From: Acidaminobacter sp964416305
Lineage (GTDB): Bacteria > Bacillota > Clostridia > Peptostreptococcales > Acidaminobacteraceae
Direction of reading: 5' to 3'
NCBI GenBank assembly: GCA_964416305.1
Contig: CAYQDM010000014.1
Location: 1-64,000, forward strand
Length of the DNA stretch: 64,000 bases
In this document: piece by piece, positions 7,819-17,800 of the stretch
Numbering within the stretch: position 1 is the first letter of the stretch
How the letters are laid out: each line of letters begins with the position of its first letter
Notes under the pieces: model-generated
Told to the model about the DNA's origin: nothing
Databases searched by the model: none
What the model saw: the letters and a program-made list of their open reading frames with translations, nothing else
Translations under genes and position numbers: made by a program

Positions 7819-9222
7819 TCAGCGCGCCAGCTCGTAAATGGCCGCCGCGTAAATTTTTGTTATCAAAACCAAATCCTCTACACCGTAGAACTCATCCTTT
7901 TGATGGGCGGTTTCCTCCATGCCAGGAAACATGGGTCCGAATGCGACCGCATTTTCAAAGGCACGGGCATAAGTGCCTCCGCCGATGGTGAGAGCACCCG
8001 TCTCATCGCCTGTATAAGTCTGATAGACCTTCATCAATGTGGCCACGAGCGGATGCTCCTTTGGTACGTAAAGCGGCTTCTGGTGCTCAAGATTCGTCAG
8101 CTCAAAGCCCCATAGGCCTGCAGCTTCCCGAACGCCTTGAAGAACAGCGTCGCCATCCGCCGTGATAGGGTATCTGATATTGATTGTCAGGGAGCCTGAA
8201 CCTGAACTCGCTTCCAATTCCGCTATACCCACATTGAAGACGAGTTTTCCGGAGGCCTCGTCCTCGAAGGCGCAGCCCATGCGCTCGCCGTGTAAATCGC
8301 TGCCAATCTGGGCTGCGTAAAATCTGACAAAATTGGTCACATCCCCAATTTCGAGATCCAGACAATCCAGAAATCCAAGCAGATCTGAGATAGCATTACG
8401 CCCTTTCCAAGGGGTGCTGCCGTGAGCCGAGGTGCCGTAGGCTTTGACCGTGGCGGTATTTCCGTCAGAGCCGGCTTCCAGGGTGACATGAGCGCCGGTA
8501 TCTGTATTCCAGGCATTCAGAAGGTCTTCGGAAGGCTTGTAATTTTCCAGGACAGCCTCCGCGTAGTCGGGCACCATATTGGGGCGGTTCCCCCCCCTCA
8601 GGCTGACGAGGCGCATTCCGCCGTCGCTGAGGTGCTCTTTAAAAGTTTTGACCAGGTCGAAGACAAGAATACCCATTTCACCGTGGATCGCAGGAAAATC
8701 CGCATCCGGGGAAAATGCAACAGTGGGGGCTTCTTCATGTTGTTTATAGTAGTCCATACAGCCCCAGCCGCTTTCTTCATCTGTTCCAAAAATGAGACGA
8801 ACGCGCTTTGAAAGGGGAAGGCCGCTGTCCCTGACGGCCTTCATAGCATACAAGGCTGCTGCTGCCGGGCCTTTGTTGTCATTGATGCCGCGGCCGTAAA
8901 TTCGGCCGTCTTCTATGTCTCCGCTATAGGGATCATGGGTCCAGCCGTCGCCTTCAGGCACCACGTCAAGATGGACGAGGATGCCGACCATGTCGCTGCC
9001 TTGTCCCATCTCTGCATAGCCTGCGTAATGATCGACATTGCGGGTTTCAAAACCAATCGCATTCGCGGTTTCAAGGGCATGGTTCAGGCATGCATCAATC
9101 CCCGGGCCAAATGGCATGTGGGGTTCTTCAGGCATCTTGACGCTCTTGAAACGAATTAATTCCTGGGTCGTCTTGATCAGTTCTTCTTTCATGTTGTCTA
9201 TGAGTTGATCGAATTGCTGCAT
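7819..9222 (-). CDS. pepV: Dipeptidase of the PepV type (M20 metallopeptidase)
   Basis: Cytosolic zinc peptidase that hydrolyses dipeptides with broad specificity, for amino-acid use after peptide uptake. The 467-residue product has the M20 signatures: HLDVVPEGDGW (first metal His and Asp), GRGINDNKGP (bridging Asp), TDEESGW (catalytic Glu), and SPDADFPAIHGEMG typical of PepV. A lid domain occupies the middle and GGGTYAR lies near the C-terminus. ATG at 9222 is preferred over TTG at 9228, because GGGAGGG sits eight bases before the ATG but only two before the TTG. Monocistronic, convergent with galU. It suits a peptide- or amino-acid-fermenting lifestyle. Confidence 0.92.
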   Translation of the reverse strand: MQQFDQLIDNMKEELIKTTQELIRFKSVKMPEEPHMPFGPGIDACLNHALETANAIGFETRNVDHYAGYAEMGQGSDMVGILVHLDVVPEGDGWTHDPYSGDIEDGRIYGRGINDNKGPAAAALYAMKAVRDSGLPLSKRVRLIFGTDEESGWGCMDYYKQHEEAPTVAFSPDADFPAIHGEMGILVFDLVKTFKEHLSDGGMRLVSLRGGNRPNMVPDYAEAVLENYKPSEDLLNAWNTDTGAHVTLEAGSDGNTATVKAYGTSAHGSTPWKGRNAISDLLGFLDCLDLEIGDVTNFVRFYAAQIGSDLHGERMGCAFEDEASGKLVFNVGIAELEASSGSGSLTINIRYPITADGDAVLQGVREAAGLWGFELTNLEHQKPLYVPKEHPLVATLMKVYQTYTGDETGALTIGGGTYARAFENAVAFGPMFPGMEETAHQKDEFYGVEDLVLITKIYAAAIYELAR

Positions 9223-9258
9223 GGACAAAGCCCTCCCAATTCAGGTTTTTAGATGAAA

Positions 9259-9298
9259 GAACTCGGCAGGCGGGCTTGCCGCTGCCGAGTTCATTATA
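9259..9298 (-). promoter_or_regulatory. pepV -10 region next to an 11-bp hairpin
   Basis: On the minus strand TGGTATAAT (extended -10, TATAAT at 9298-9293) precedes pepV. Directly after it GAACTCGGCAG and CTGCCGAGTTC (9282-9292 and 9259-9269) form an 11-bp stem with further inner pairing. The hairpin could end the nqr transcript, though its T tail is weak, or form the 5' end of the pepV mRNA. Confidence 0.5.
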
Positions 9299-9342
9299 CC
9301 ACTTTTTAATTCAGTCGTTTCTGTAAAATGAGTGCCGTTCGG

Positions 9343-10443
9343 TTATTCGAACTTGTCATAATAAATGTGCTCTTCCGCCATTTTCTTTTGCCTGAGCAGA
9401 TCCACCACACCATCGATCATGACCGGGCTGCCGCACAGATAAGCTTCCATGTTGCTGGCGTCTGTAATATACTTTTCGATCAGATCGGTGACACGACCTT
9501 TTTCGCCCGTCCAATTATCCTCAGGCCGCGGTCTTGACAGGCAAGGCATAAACGTGAAGTTAGGCAGCTGCTTCTCGATTTCCCTGAGCTCATCCATCAT
9601 AAAGAGGTCATCCCCGGTTCGCGCCCCAAAGTAAAAGGTCGCTTTCCGTTCGCTCTTGATTTCCACCATGTGCTTCAGAATGGACATTATTGGCGCCATG
9701 CCGGTCCCGATCGCCGCCATGACAATCTCCCGGTCGCTCTCATGATAATGGAAATCTCCGAATGGTCCGACTACCGTCAGTTTGTCGCCTTCCTTCAGAT
9801 ATTTGTGGATGAATGTACTGCATTTTCCGTCCTGAATATAGCTGAGGAAGAGTTCCACCTTGTGCTTGTCCACGGGATTGGAAGCGATTGAGTAGGCCCT
9901 GTAGAGCTCTTCATCATTTTCTTTATAGATCGGCGTCAGAATCTGGATATACTGGCCCGGCTTAAAATTGATTTCGTTTTCCTCGGGCAGCGTAAGCCCC
10001 ACATGCATGATGGTAGGTGTCAAAAGCTTCAGCATGTCGACCTTATAGTCGTATTGGCGGACATTGAAGAGCTCTTCAGGGATCTTGATTTTGATGTTTT
10101 CCTTGACCTTGCACTGGCATGCCAGCCGGATCCCTTTCTGTTGCTCCGCGGGTGTCACATAACCGGCTTCCGTAGGCAAAAATTGTCCGCCGCCTTCCAA
10201 CACCTCAACTTTGCAGTAACCGCAGCTCCCTTTGCCGCCACAGGCAGAAGGGATAAAGATCTCCTCATCCACCAAGGTCGACAATAACGAACTGCCGCCG
10301 TCTACTTTGTATTCTTTTTCGTCGTTGATAATCAAGGTCATTTCGCCATAGTTGCCGATGGTCTTATTCGCTATGGAGAGAAGCAGTGCGAGCGCCCCTG
10401 AGATGCCGGATACCGAGAGGACGCTGATTATAATTTCATTCAT
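9343..10443 (-). CDS. nqrF: Na+-translocating NADH reductase subunit F-like (NqrF)
   Basis: Electron-input subunit: NADH to FAD to a 2Fe-2S centre, then into the membrane part of the complex. The 366-residue product has an N-terminal membrane anchor (about 3-26), a ferredoxin domain with C68, C74, C77 and C109 in the C-x5-C-x2-C...C pattern, then a ferredoxin-NADP reductase-like domain with RAYSIAS for FAD, GTGMAPIMSIL for NADH and the late CGSP. It is a little shorter than proteobacterial NqrF (about 407). AGGGAGGCGC precedes the ATG. It is the last gene of the operon, 18 bases after nqrE, where Clostridia with Rnf normally have rnfB instead. Confidence 0.9.
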   Translation of the reverse strand: MNEIIISVLSVSGISGALALLLSIANKTIGNYGEMTLIINDEKEYKVDGGSSLLSTLVDEEIFIPSACGGKGSCGYCKVEVLEGGGQFLPTEAGYVTPAEQQKGIRLACQCKVKENIKIKIPEELFNVRQYDYKVDMLKLLTPTIMHVGLTLPEENEINFKPGQYIQILTPIYKENDEELYRAYSIASNPVDKHKVELFLSYIQDGKCSTFIHKYLKEGDKLTVVGPFGDFHYHESDREIVMAAIGTGMAPIMSILKHMVEIKSERKATFYFGARTGDDLFMMDELREIEKQLPNFTFMPCLSRPRPEDNWTGEKGRVTDLIEKYITDASNMEAYLCGSPVMIDGVVDLLRQKKMAEEHIYYDKFE

Positions 10444-10461
10444 GTTGGAAGCGCCTCCCTT

Positions 10462-11052
10462 CTATTGAATTTGAACGATACCCGAAAAACCGATAAAGGC
10501 CAGTGCCATGATCCCTGTGATGATCAGCGTGATCCCGGCGCCTTCAAGACCTTTCGGCAGTGGGTTGTTCTTGATTTTTTGCCTTATGCCCGCGAGGGTG
10601 ACAATAGCCAGTGTCCAGCCCAATCCTGACCCTACGCCGAAGGCCATGGACTGCAGGAGCGTATAGTCGCGGATGACCATGAAGAGCGACACGCCTAGAA
10701 TTGCACAGTTGACTGTAATCAGAGGCAGGAAGATTCCCAGGGCATAATACAGGGTCTGGAAATAGCGGTCAATGATCATTTCGACCAATTGCGTAAAGGC
10801 AGCAATGACGATAATGAAGATGATGAACCTCAGGTACTCAAGTCCAAGGGGAACTAGAAGCCAGTGGTAGACCATCCAGTTAAGCAGTGTTGTGAAGGTC
10901 AAAACAAAGGTCACAGCCTGTCCGAGGCTGAGGGATGTCTTGATTTCGCTGGAGACCGCAATGAAGGAACACATGCCGAGGAAGTTTGACAGAATCATGT
11001 TGTTTGTAAAAATGGCGGCGAAAAAGATGACGATAGGATTGATTTCACTCAT
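10462..11052 (-). CDS. nqrE: Nqr/Rnf membrane subunit NqrE (RnfA-like)
   Basis: Integral membrane subunit of 196 residues with six predicted helices. With NqrD it forms an inverted pair around an intramembrane iron-sulfur centre in characterised Nqr. The two ligand cysteines are visible as SNFLGMCSF near residue 27 and TVNCAILG near residue 115. The start overlaps the nqrD stop by four bases (ATGA), showing translational coupling. The family clearly covers both NqrE and RnfA; I use the Nqr name because an NqrF-type subunit follows. Confidence 0.9.
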   Translation of the reverse strand: MSEINPIVIFFAAIFTNNMILSNFLGMCSFIAVSSEIKTSLSLGQAVTFVLTFTTLLNWMVYHWLLVPLGLEYLRFIIFIIVIAAFTQLVEMIIDRYFQTLYYALGIFLPLITVNCAILGVSLFMVIRDYTLLQSMAFGVGSGLGWTLAIVTLAGIRQKIKNNPLPKGLEGAGITLIITGIMALAFIGFSGIVQIQ

Positions 11053-11687
11053 GCTTTAGCGCCTCCTTTTTCAGCGGCTTTCGTATCCTTGTTTGTATCC
11101 GGGAACATATTCTTGGTGACCCAGATCAGGATGCCCAGCATGAAGAACGCGCCTGGAGGCATAATCATCAGGGTCCAGTCCACCCACCAGCTGCCCAGAA
11201 TTTCGATGCCAAACAGGGAACCAAAACCGAGCAGCTCGCGGAAGAACGCGATGACGAGGAGCACGATCGCATAACCTGCACCCATAAACAAACCATCCAG
11301 GAAGGACAGGTGGGGCGGGTTGTTCTGTGCGTAGGCCTCGCAGCGGCCCATGATGATGCAGTTGGTGATGATCAGTCCGACATAAGGACCAAGTGCGGTA
11401 CTGATTTCAGGCTGATATGCTTTCAGGAAAATGTCGACAATAATAACGTAGACCGCAATGATGAAGGTCTGGACCATCATGCGGATATGCTTTGGCGTAA
11501 ACTGACGGATCAGGGATACGGTCAGTGAAGAGAACGCTGTGACGAACATCAGGCCCAGACCCATGATCAGGGAGTTCATCATCAGGTTGGTGACGGCCAG
11601 TGAAGAGCAGATGCCCAGAATTTGGCGGAAGACGGGGTTGTCTTTCCACAACCCTACTATTGCGAGTTTTTTGACATTGGAAGCCAT
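11049..11687 (-). CDS. nqrD: Nqr/Rnf membrane subunit NqrD (RnfE-like)
   Basis: 212-residue integral membrane protein, partner of NqrE in the electron and ion path. Cysteines in LGICSSLAVT and LIITNCIIMGRCEA match the iron-sulfur ligands of NqrD/RnfE. The ATG at 11687 is chosen because AAAGGAGTGG lies about ten bases upstream and it begins one base after the nqrC stop; the longer upstream reading frame runs into nqrC. Third gene of the nqrBCDEF operon. Confidence 0.9.
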   Translation of the reverse strand: MASNVKKLAIVGLWKDNPVFRQILGICSSLAVTNLMMNSLIMGLGLMFVTAFSSLTVSLIRQFTPKHIRMMVQTFIIAVYVIIVDIFLKAYQPEISTALGPYVGLIITNCIIMGRCEAYAQNNPPHLSFLDGLFMGAGYAIVLLVIAFFRELLGFGSLFGIEILGSWWVDWTLMIMPPGAFFMLGILIWVTKNMFPDTNKDTKAAEKGGAKA

Positions 11688-11688
11688 A

Positions 11689-12309
11689 CTATGCACCACT
11701 CCTTTCTGCCTGGAGAATGCGTTCAATACTGCTGTCGATCAGCTTGCGGATTGCGTCGGAAGTCAGCGTGGCGCCGGAGATGGCATCTGCATTGCCGCCG
11801 TCTGCGGGCTTGTAGATGACGACGCGGCCGCCATCCTCAGGGATTGGCATGTCTCTGAACTGCTCTTTATACCAGCTCTCGTCGATCCGACCTCCAAGTC
11901 CCGGTGTCTCAGAGTGAGAGACAAAATCGACACCCAGGATCTTGTCATACTCTGGAGAGACTGCGATATAGCCTTTGACACTGCCCCAAAGTGCAGCACC
12001 ATTCATAGGGAACACATAACCGATCAGACTGTCGCCCTGGCGCGCTTCGTAATACTCAAGATCACCGAGGGACGCAGGCGTAATCATAGCATCATAAGTG
12101 CTGACAACGGCGTTGTCGTCCTCGGGATCCACTTCGACGTCCAGAACATAAAGAATGGTGCGCTGCACCTTGAGCGCTTCGAGATCTGCTATGCGCTCCT
12201 TGGTGGCGTCGTTCATCAGGGCGAGCGCCAGTGTCAGCACAGAGGTCAGTGCGATCATGGCCAACGTAGGGTAGAGAATTTGTTTGGTGTTCTTTTTCTT
12301 TTTAGCCAA
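11689..12309 (-). CDS. nqrC: FMN-binding subunit NqrC (RnfG-like)
   Basis: 206-residue subunit with one N-terminal membrane helix (about 11-31) and an outside FMN-binding domain. The motif AISGATLTSDAIR contains T171, the residue to which FMN is covalently linked through phosphate in NqrC and RnfG. SHSETPGLGGRI is another conserved segment of the family. TTG start at 12309 overlaps the end of nqrB by eight bases, with a G-rich ribosome binding site inside nqrB. FMN attachment needs an ApbE flavin transferase, which is not in this window. Confidence 0.9.
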   Translation of the reverse strand: MAKKKKNTKQILYPTLAMIALTSVLTLALALMNDATKERIADLEALKVQRTILYVLDVEVDPEDDNAVVSTYDAMITPASLGDLEYYEARQGDSLIGYVFPMNGAALWGSVKGYIAVSPEYDKILGVDFVSHSETPGLGGRIDESWYKEQFRDMPIPEDGGRVVIYKPADGGNADAISGATLTSDAIRKLIDSSIERILQAERSGA

Positions 12310-13282
12310 TTTTTTCGCCCCCGTTTCCAGGCTTGGCAGACTTTCTGCCCTTCAAATACTTGACGAGTTCGTCCAGGATTGGCGCGAAAGTGTTTCCAAT
12401 CAGAATGGCGAACATGATACCGCCGGCGAAGAGCGCGAAGCCACGGATAATCACTGTGACCGCGCCTATCAGAACGCCGTAGATCCATTTTGCCTCAACG
12501 GATTTTGGGCTGGAAATTGGATCTGTAGCCATAAAGACAGTACCGAAAAGAAGGCCGCCTGAAAAAAGACCGAAAAGCGGATGGGGCACTTGAGAGACGC
12601 CCATGGCAAAGAAGGCGGTACTCATAGCCAAATAGCCAAGAAGTACGCCACCCATGGTTTCTTTTGATGCGGTTTTGGTATAAATCAGGTAAATGCCAGC
12701 CAGAATGATGAGCACTGCGCTGGTTTCACCCAAGGATCCGCTGACGCGCCCTAAAGCGATATCAACATATTCGGCAAGTTGACCGGTAGATCTGAAAGTG
12801 ATCAGCGGCGTCGCGGTACTGAGTGCATCCACAGGTGGTGTCAGATAGGTGCCAAACCCGCCGAGAAGGCCGGTGGACGGCATGTTCCACTCAGTTGTCA
12901 GGAATTTTGGAAAGGAGACATAGACGAATGCACGTCCGACCAAGGCCGGATTAAAGACGTTGCGGCCAAACCCTCCAAAAGCTTCCTTGCCAAAGACAAC
13001 GCCAAAGATGATTCCGACGGCAGCAACCCAAAATGGCGTCGCGGGCGGCAGTGTGAGTGCATAGAGAACGGCAGTGACGAATACGGCTTCGGTGACCGGT
13101 TTTTTGGACTTTCGCTTAAAAGTCCATTCTGCCAGGGTGCCAAAAAGGACGCTGACTGTAATCAGCAGAAGTGAGCGCCACCCAAAAAAATAGACCGATG
13201 CCAGAATGATCGGTGCCAACGCGTACAGGACTTTACGCATCATTGGCTGTTTCATAAATTTGATTCCAAGAATCTCCGACAA
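12302..13282 (-). CDS. nqrB: Nqr/Rnf membrane subunit NqrB (RnfD-like)
   Basis: 326-residue membrane protein, the main ion-translocating and flavin-carrying subunit. GFGRNVFNPALVGRAF is the family signature, and VDALSTATPL holds T158 in the S-T-A-T flavinylation motif. Its length is nearer RnfD (about 350) than proteobacterial NqrB (about 415), lacking the long N-terminal extension. TTG at 13282 follows GGGGGG by seven bases. It is the first gene of the operon; nqrA or rnfC, usually directly upstream, is absent, and the neighbouring gene is a divergent methyltransferase. Confidence 0.88.
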   Translation of the reverse strand: MSEILGIKFMKQPMMRKVLYALAPIILASVYFFGWRSLLLITVSVLFGTLAEWTFKRKSKKPVTEAVFVTAVLYALTLPPATPFWVAAVGIIFGVVFGKEAFGGFGRNVFNPALVGRAFVYVSFPKFLTTEWNMPSTGLLGGFGTYLTPPVDALSTATPLITFRSTGQLAEYVDIALGRVSGSLGETSAVLIILAGIYLIYTKTASKETMGGVLLGYLAMSTAFFAMGVSQVPHPLFGLFSGGLLFGTVFMATDPISSPKSVEAKWIYGVLIGAVTVIIRGFALFAGGIMFAILIGNTFAPILDELVKYLKGRKSAKPGNGGEKIG

Positions 13283-13431
13283 AGACGAACCCCCCTCATG
13301 ATGCTGTATAGGCCATATATATCCATAACAAAAACGATTAAAACATTCTTACTATTGGATTATGATATAATTATACTTGAGTTTTCATGTTGGATTATTG
13401 AAGAAAAAGCTGACCCTTGGCAGAGGTCGGC

Positions 13432-14679
13432 ATGAAACGCTTGCATAGATATGGGAAAACGGGGTGGCACAAGGTGAACAAGTTAAGAACGGCACTGGAA
13501 GAGTGGATCCGGGAGGAGGCGCTGGTCAAAGGAACACTGAGCGGGAAGAAAACTAACTCAGAGATTGTCAAGGTCATTGTCAAGCCGGTTAAACTCAAAG
13601 CCGGAATACGATTTCAATTTGAGTATCATGAAAAGAATAAAGTGGTCCACAAGAATCTTGATCGGTCTGAAGCACTGGACGAGATCGAGGTGCTGATGCA
13701 GACCAGGTTTAAACAGCTGGATCTCAAGACTTCAAGGGCGGATGTCAAGCTGTTTTTGAATTCCGGTGACGATTGTCGCGTCCTGGTGAAAAAGCTCGAC
13801 GACCGGAAGGGCGAGCGCGTTGTAGATTTAAGTCACAATCGGCAAAAAAACTACATCCTGGAGGAAGGCGTTCCCGTGGATTACTTAGTCCACCTGGGTG
13901 TTCAAACGTCTGAAGGAAAAGTCGTCAAGAGCAGGTATGACAAATTCAGGCAAATCAATCGATTCCTCGAATATGTGGAGGACATTCTCAAAGTTCTGCC
14001 CAAAAGGGACAGGCCGCTCAGAATTGTCGATTTTGGATGCGGAAAGGCCTATCTGACTTTTGCCATGTACGATTTCTTTACTCGAAAACTTGGCCTTGAA
14101 GTGTCTATAATAGGTCTGGATCTCAAGGCGGATGTCGTCGCTTTCTGCAATAAGACGGCAGCGGCACTGGGGTATGAGGGCCTTCGTTTTGAGGTCGGCG
14201 ACATACGTGATCATGATGAACAAGGCGCAGTGGATCTGGTAGTGACGCTGCACGCTTGTGATACAGCTACGGACGAAGCCATTGTAAAGAGTATAGGCTG
14301 GAAAGTCGCGGCACTGCTCAGTGTTCCATGCTGCCAGCATGAGCTGCATGACAGACTTCAGAATGAATCGCTGGCACCTATTCTCAAACACGGCATTCTG
14401 CGCGAACGGATGACGGGGATTGTGACGGACGCCTATCGCGCCATAGTTATGGAAACCCTCGGCTATGAGGTTCAGATCCTCGAATTTATCGATATGACAC
14501 ATACGCCGAAAAATCTTCTGCTGAGAGCGACTCGCCGCGACCGCAAAGGGGATGAGAGCAAAGAGCGGCCGTCAGCGGCGGATTGGAGCGAGGTTGACGC
14601 TTTTGAGAGAACCTTTGGGCTTGGGAATACCTATCTCAGGACACGGTGCGAAAGTGTTCAAGAATTAACGGGCAAATGA
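13432..14679 (+). CDS. Class I SAM-dependent methyltransferase (METTL25/RRNAD1-like)
   Basis: The product of about 415 residues has an N-terminal region of about 180 residues of unknown fold and a C-terminal Rossmann methyltransferase domain. The SAM-binding motif I is VDFGCGKAYLTFAMY, motif II is IIGLDLKADV, and TLHACDTATDEAI and SVPCCQHEL are marks of the family that includes eukaryotic METTL25 and many uncharacterised Firmicutes enzymes. The substrate is unknown; RNA is possible. The start is uncertain: ATG at 13432 follows AGAGGT, with TTG 13417 and GTG 13474 as alternatives. It is transcribed away from the nqr operon. Confidence 0.75.
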   Translation: MKRLHRYGKTGWHKVNKLRTALEEWIREEALVKGTLSGKKTNSEIVKVIVKPVKLKAGIRFQFEYHEKNKVVHKNLDRSEALDEIEVLMQTRFKQLDLKTSRADVKLFLNSGDDCRVLVKKLDDRKGERVVDLSHNRQKNYILEEGVPVDYLVHLGVQTSEGKVVKSRYDKFRQINRFLEYVEDILKVLPKRDRPLRIVDFGCGKAYLTFAMYDFFTRKLGLEVSIIGLDLKADVVAFCNKTAAALGYEGLRFEVGDIRDHDEQGAVDLVVTLHACDTATDEAIVKSIGWKVAALLSVPCCQHELHDRLQNESLAPILKHGILRERMTGIVTDAYRAIVMETLGYEVQILEFIDMTHTPKNLLLRATRRDRKGDESKERPSAADWSEVDAFERTFGLGNTYLRTRCESVQELTGK

Positions 14680-14685
14680 ACTTGA

Positions 14686-14832
14686 TGTATACTGTATACA
14701 AAAATCTAAAATTTATTTTCGTTCAGAGGCTTTAAATTTTAAAAGCGTTGATATGACACGGTTATAGCGGTATGAATAATTGTATACAATTTAACAAACA
14801 GCGTTGACAGAGTGTATATTGTATACTATACT
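14686..14832 (+). promoter_or_regulatory. Promoter of the pyruvate:ferredoxin oxidoreductase gene with GTATAC operators
   Basis: TTGACA (14804-14809), 17 bases, TATACT (14827-14832) is a near-consensus promoter. Three GTATAC-based palindromes surround it: TGTATACTGTATACA (14686-14700, perfect 7-bp arms around one base), ATTGTATACAAT (14779-14790, perfect), and TGTATATTGTATAC (14813-14826), which fills the spacer and differs from the first site at one base. Such sites are typical for GntR-type or similar dimeric regulators, so the gene is very probably under repressor or activator control. Confidence 0.75.
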
Positions 14833-14884
14833 GGGTTATGAAAACCAAAACATTTCACACAAACAGTTAGGAGGCAAGTTGTCG

Positions 14885-17800
14885 ATGAGTAAGAAAGTCA
14901 TGAAAACCATGGACGGCAACACCGCGGCTTCATATGTCGCATATGCGTTTACTGAAGTTGCGGCCATTTATCCAATCACGCCATCTTCAACCATGGCAGA
15001 GCTCGTAGATGAATGGGCAGCCCATGATATGAGAAACATCTTCGGACAGCGCGTTCAAGTTACTGAAATGCAGTCTGAGGCTGGTGCCGCTGGCGCCGTA
15101 CACGGTTCGCTTCAAGCGGGTGCACTTACAACGACCTTCACTGCATCACAAGGTTTACTCCTGATGATCCCGAATATGTACAAAATTGCAGGCGAGCTAC
15201 TCCCTTGCGTCTTCCACGTCAGCGCGCGCGCGCTCGCAGGCCATGCGCTCTCCATCTTCGGCGACCATTCAGATGTCATGGCAGCACGCCAAACTGGCTT
15301 CGCGCTTCTCGCGTCAGGCTCTGTTCAGGAAGTTGTCGACCTCGGTGGTATCGCTCACCTTAGCGCCATCAAATCAAAAGTTCCGTTCCTTCATTTCTTC
15401 GACGGCTTCAGAACTTCCCATGAAGTTCAAAAAGTTGAAATGATCGATTACGCTGACTTTGACAGACTGCTCGACAAAGAAGCAGTTGCAGAGTTCAGAA
15501 AGAAAGCGCTTAATCCTGAGAATCCGGTGACTCGCGGAACAGCTCAGAACCCGGATATTTTCTTCCAGGCGAAGGAAGCATCCAACAAGTTCTATACAGC
15601 AATCCCGGGCATTGTTGAAGATTACATGAAAGAAATCAGCAAAGTCACAGGAAGAACATACAACCTCTTTGATTACTATGGCGCACCGGACGCAGACCGC
15701 GTTATTGTCGCTATGGGTTCTGTTACACAGACCATCGAAGAAACAATTGATTACTTAAATGCCCGCGGCGAGAAAGTCGGCCTCATTAAAGTCAGACTTT
15801 ACAGACCGTTCGCACCTGAATACATGATGAAAGTTCTGCCTAAGACCGTCAAGAAAATTGCGGTTCTCGACAGAACTAAAGAGCCGGGTTCCCTTGGCGA
15901 GCCTCTTTACCTCGATATCCGCAACGCGTTCTACAACACTGAGAATGCGCCAGAGATCGTAGGCGGCCGTTATGGTCTGGGCTCCAAAGACACGACGCCT
16001 TCACAAATCAAGTCTGTTTATGAAAACCTCAAGAGCGACGCGCCTAAGAACAACTTCACGATCGGTATCAATGATGACGTGACGTTCCTGTCTCTCGAGT
16101 GCAAAGAGAGCATCGTCACTGAGTCTCCAAGCACAGTGCGCTGCAAGTTCTGGGGCCTTGGCTCTGACGGTACGGTTGGCGCGAACAAAAACGCCATCAA
16201 GATTATCGGCGACAAAACCGATCTTTACGCTCAAGGCTACTTCTCATATGACTCCAAGAAGTCCGGCGGCGTTACTATTTCCCACCTTCGTTTCGGCAAG
16301 GAGCCAATCCGCTCCACTTACCTGATCGACGAAGCGGACTACATTGCGTGCCACAACCAGGCCTATGTTTACCAGTATGATCTCCTCAAGGGCCTCAAAG
16401 AGGGCGGCAACTTCGTTCTCAACTGCATGTGGACCGGCGAAGAAGTTGAAGCCAATCTCCCTGCAGCTATGAAGCGCTATCTCTATGAGAAGAAGATCAA
16501 CTTCTATACTATTGACGCAACTTCAATCGCGGAAGAAATCGGCCTTGGAAACCGCATCAACATGGTCATGCAGTCCGCGTTCTTCAAGCTCGCGAACGTC
16601 ATCCCTGTCGAAGATGCAGTGAAGTACCTTAAAGAAGCCAATGTCAAGAGTTACGGCAGCAAGGGCGAGAAGATCGTCGCCATGAATGACAAGGCTGTTG
16701 ACGCTGGTATTGAGAAACTCGTCAAATTTGAGATTCCGGAGTCCTTCAAAGATGCAAAAGATGCAGCAGAAGGCGCTGGTGAAGAGCTTCCGCGCTTCAT
16801 CAAGGACATCCTGATTCCTATGAACCGCCAGGAAGGCGACAACCTCCCTGTCAGTACCTTTGTCGGCGCTGAAGACGGTACCTTTGAAGCGGGCAGCGCT
16901 GCTTATGAGAAGCGCGGCATCGCAGTTACGGTCCCTGAGTGGCAAGCAGCAAACTGCATCCAGTGTAACCAGTGTTCCTTCGTCTGTCCTCATGCGGTCA
17001 TCCGACCATTCCTTCTGACTGCAGAAGAGAAGGCGAACGCGCCTGAAGGCTTTGAGACCATCAAAGCTATGGGTAAAGGCTTCGAAGAGCTTCAGTACAA
17101 GATTCAGGTCTCCACTATGGACTGTACGGGCTGCGGCAACTGTGCCGACGTTTGTCCTTCCAAGAATAAGGCCCTCGTCATGAAGCCGCTCGATACACAA
17201 GTCAACAAAGAAATTCCTAACTGGAATTACGCCATCAAGCTTCCTGTCAAGGATGACCTCATGGCAACCAATACAGTTAAAGGCAGCCAGTTCGCACAAC
17301 CGCTCTTCGAGTTCTCAGGCGCTTGCGCAGGCTGCGGTGAGACACCTTACATCAAGGTTGTCACTCAGCTTTACGGCGACAGAATGTCCATTGCCAACGC
17401 AACAGGTTGTTCTTCCATCTGGGGCGGCTCCGCGCCTTCCACACCTTACTGCAAAAACGAAGAAGGCAAAGGTCCTTCCTGGGCAAACTCCCTCTTCGAA
17501 GACAACGCAGAATTTGGTATGGGTATGGTCCTTGGCAATACTGCAGTTCGCACGCTCATGAAAGATAAAGCCCTTGAGTTCGCCGGCCTGAATGTCGACG
17601 ACGCTGTCAAGGCGCCATTCACAGCATGGGTCGAGGGGATGGAAGACGCAAAAGCTTCAAAAGAAGCTGCAGTTGGCATTCTCCAAATCCTCAATGACAA
17701 CAGCGTGACTGACGCAAAGGCAAAAGAAATCCTCGAGTTCTTCGAGACGCACAAAGACTTCCTGATCAAACGCAGCCAGTGGATCCTCGGCGGCGACGGC

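Noticed and set aside
9343..13282. Calling the operon a standard Rnf complex
   Set aside because: The last gene has the NADH/FAD domain of NqrF, not the multi-cluster ferredoxin pattern of RnfB, and there is no rnfC.
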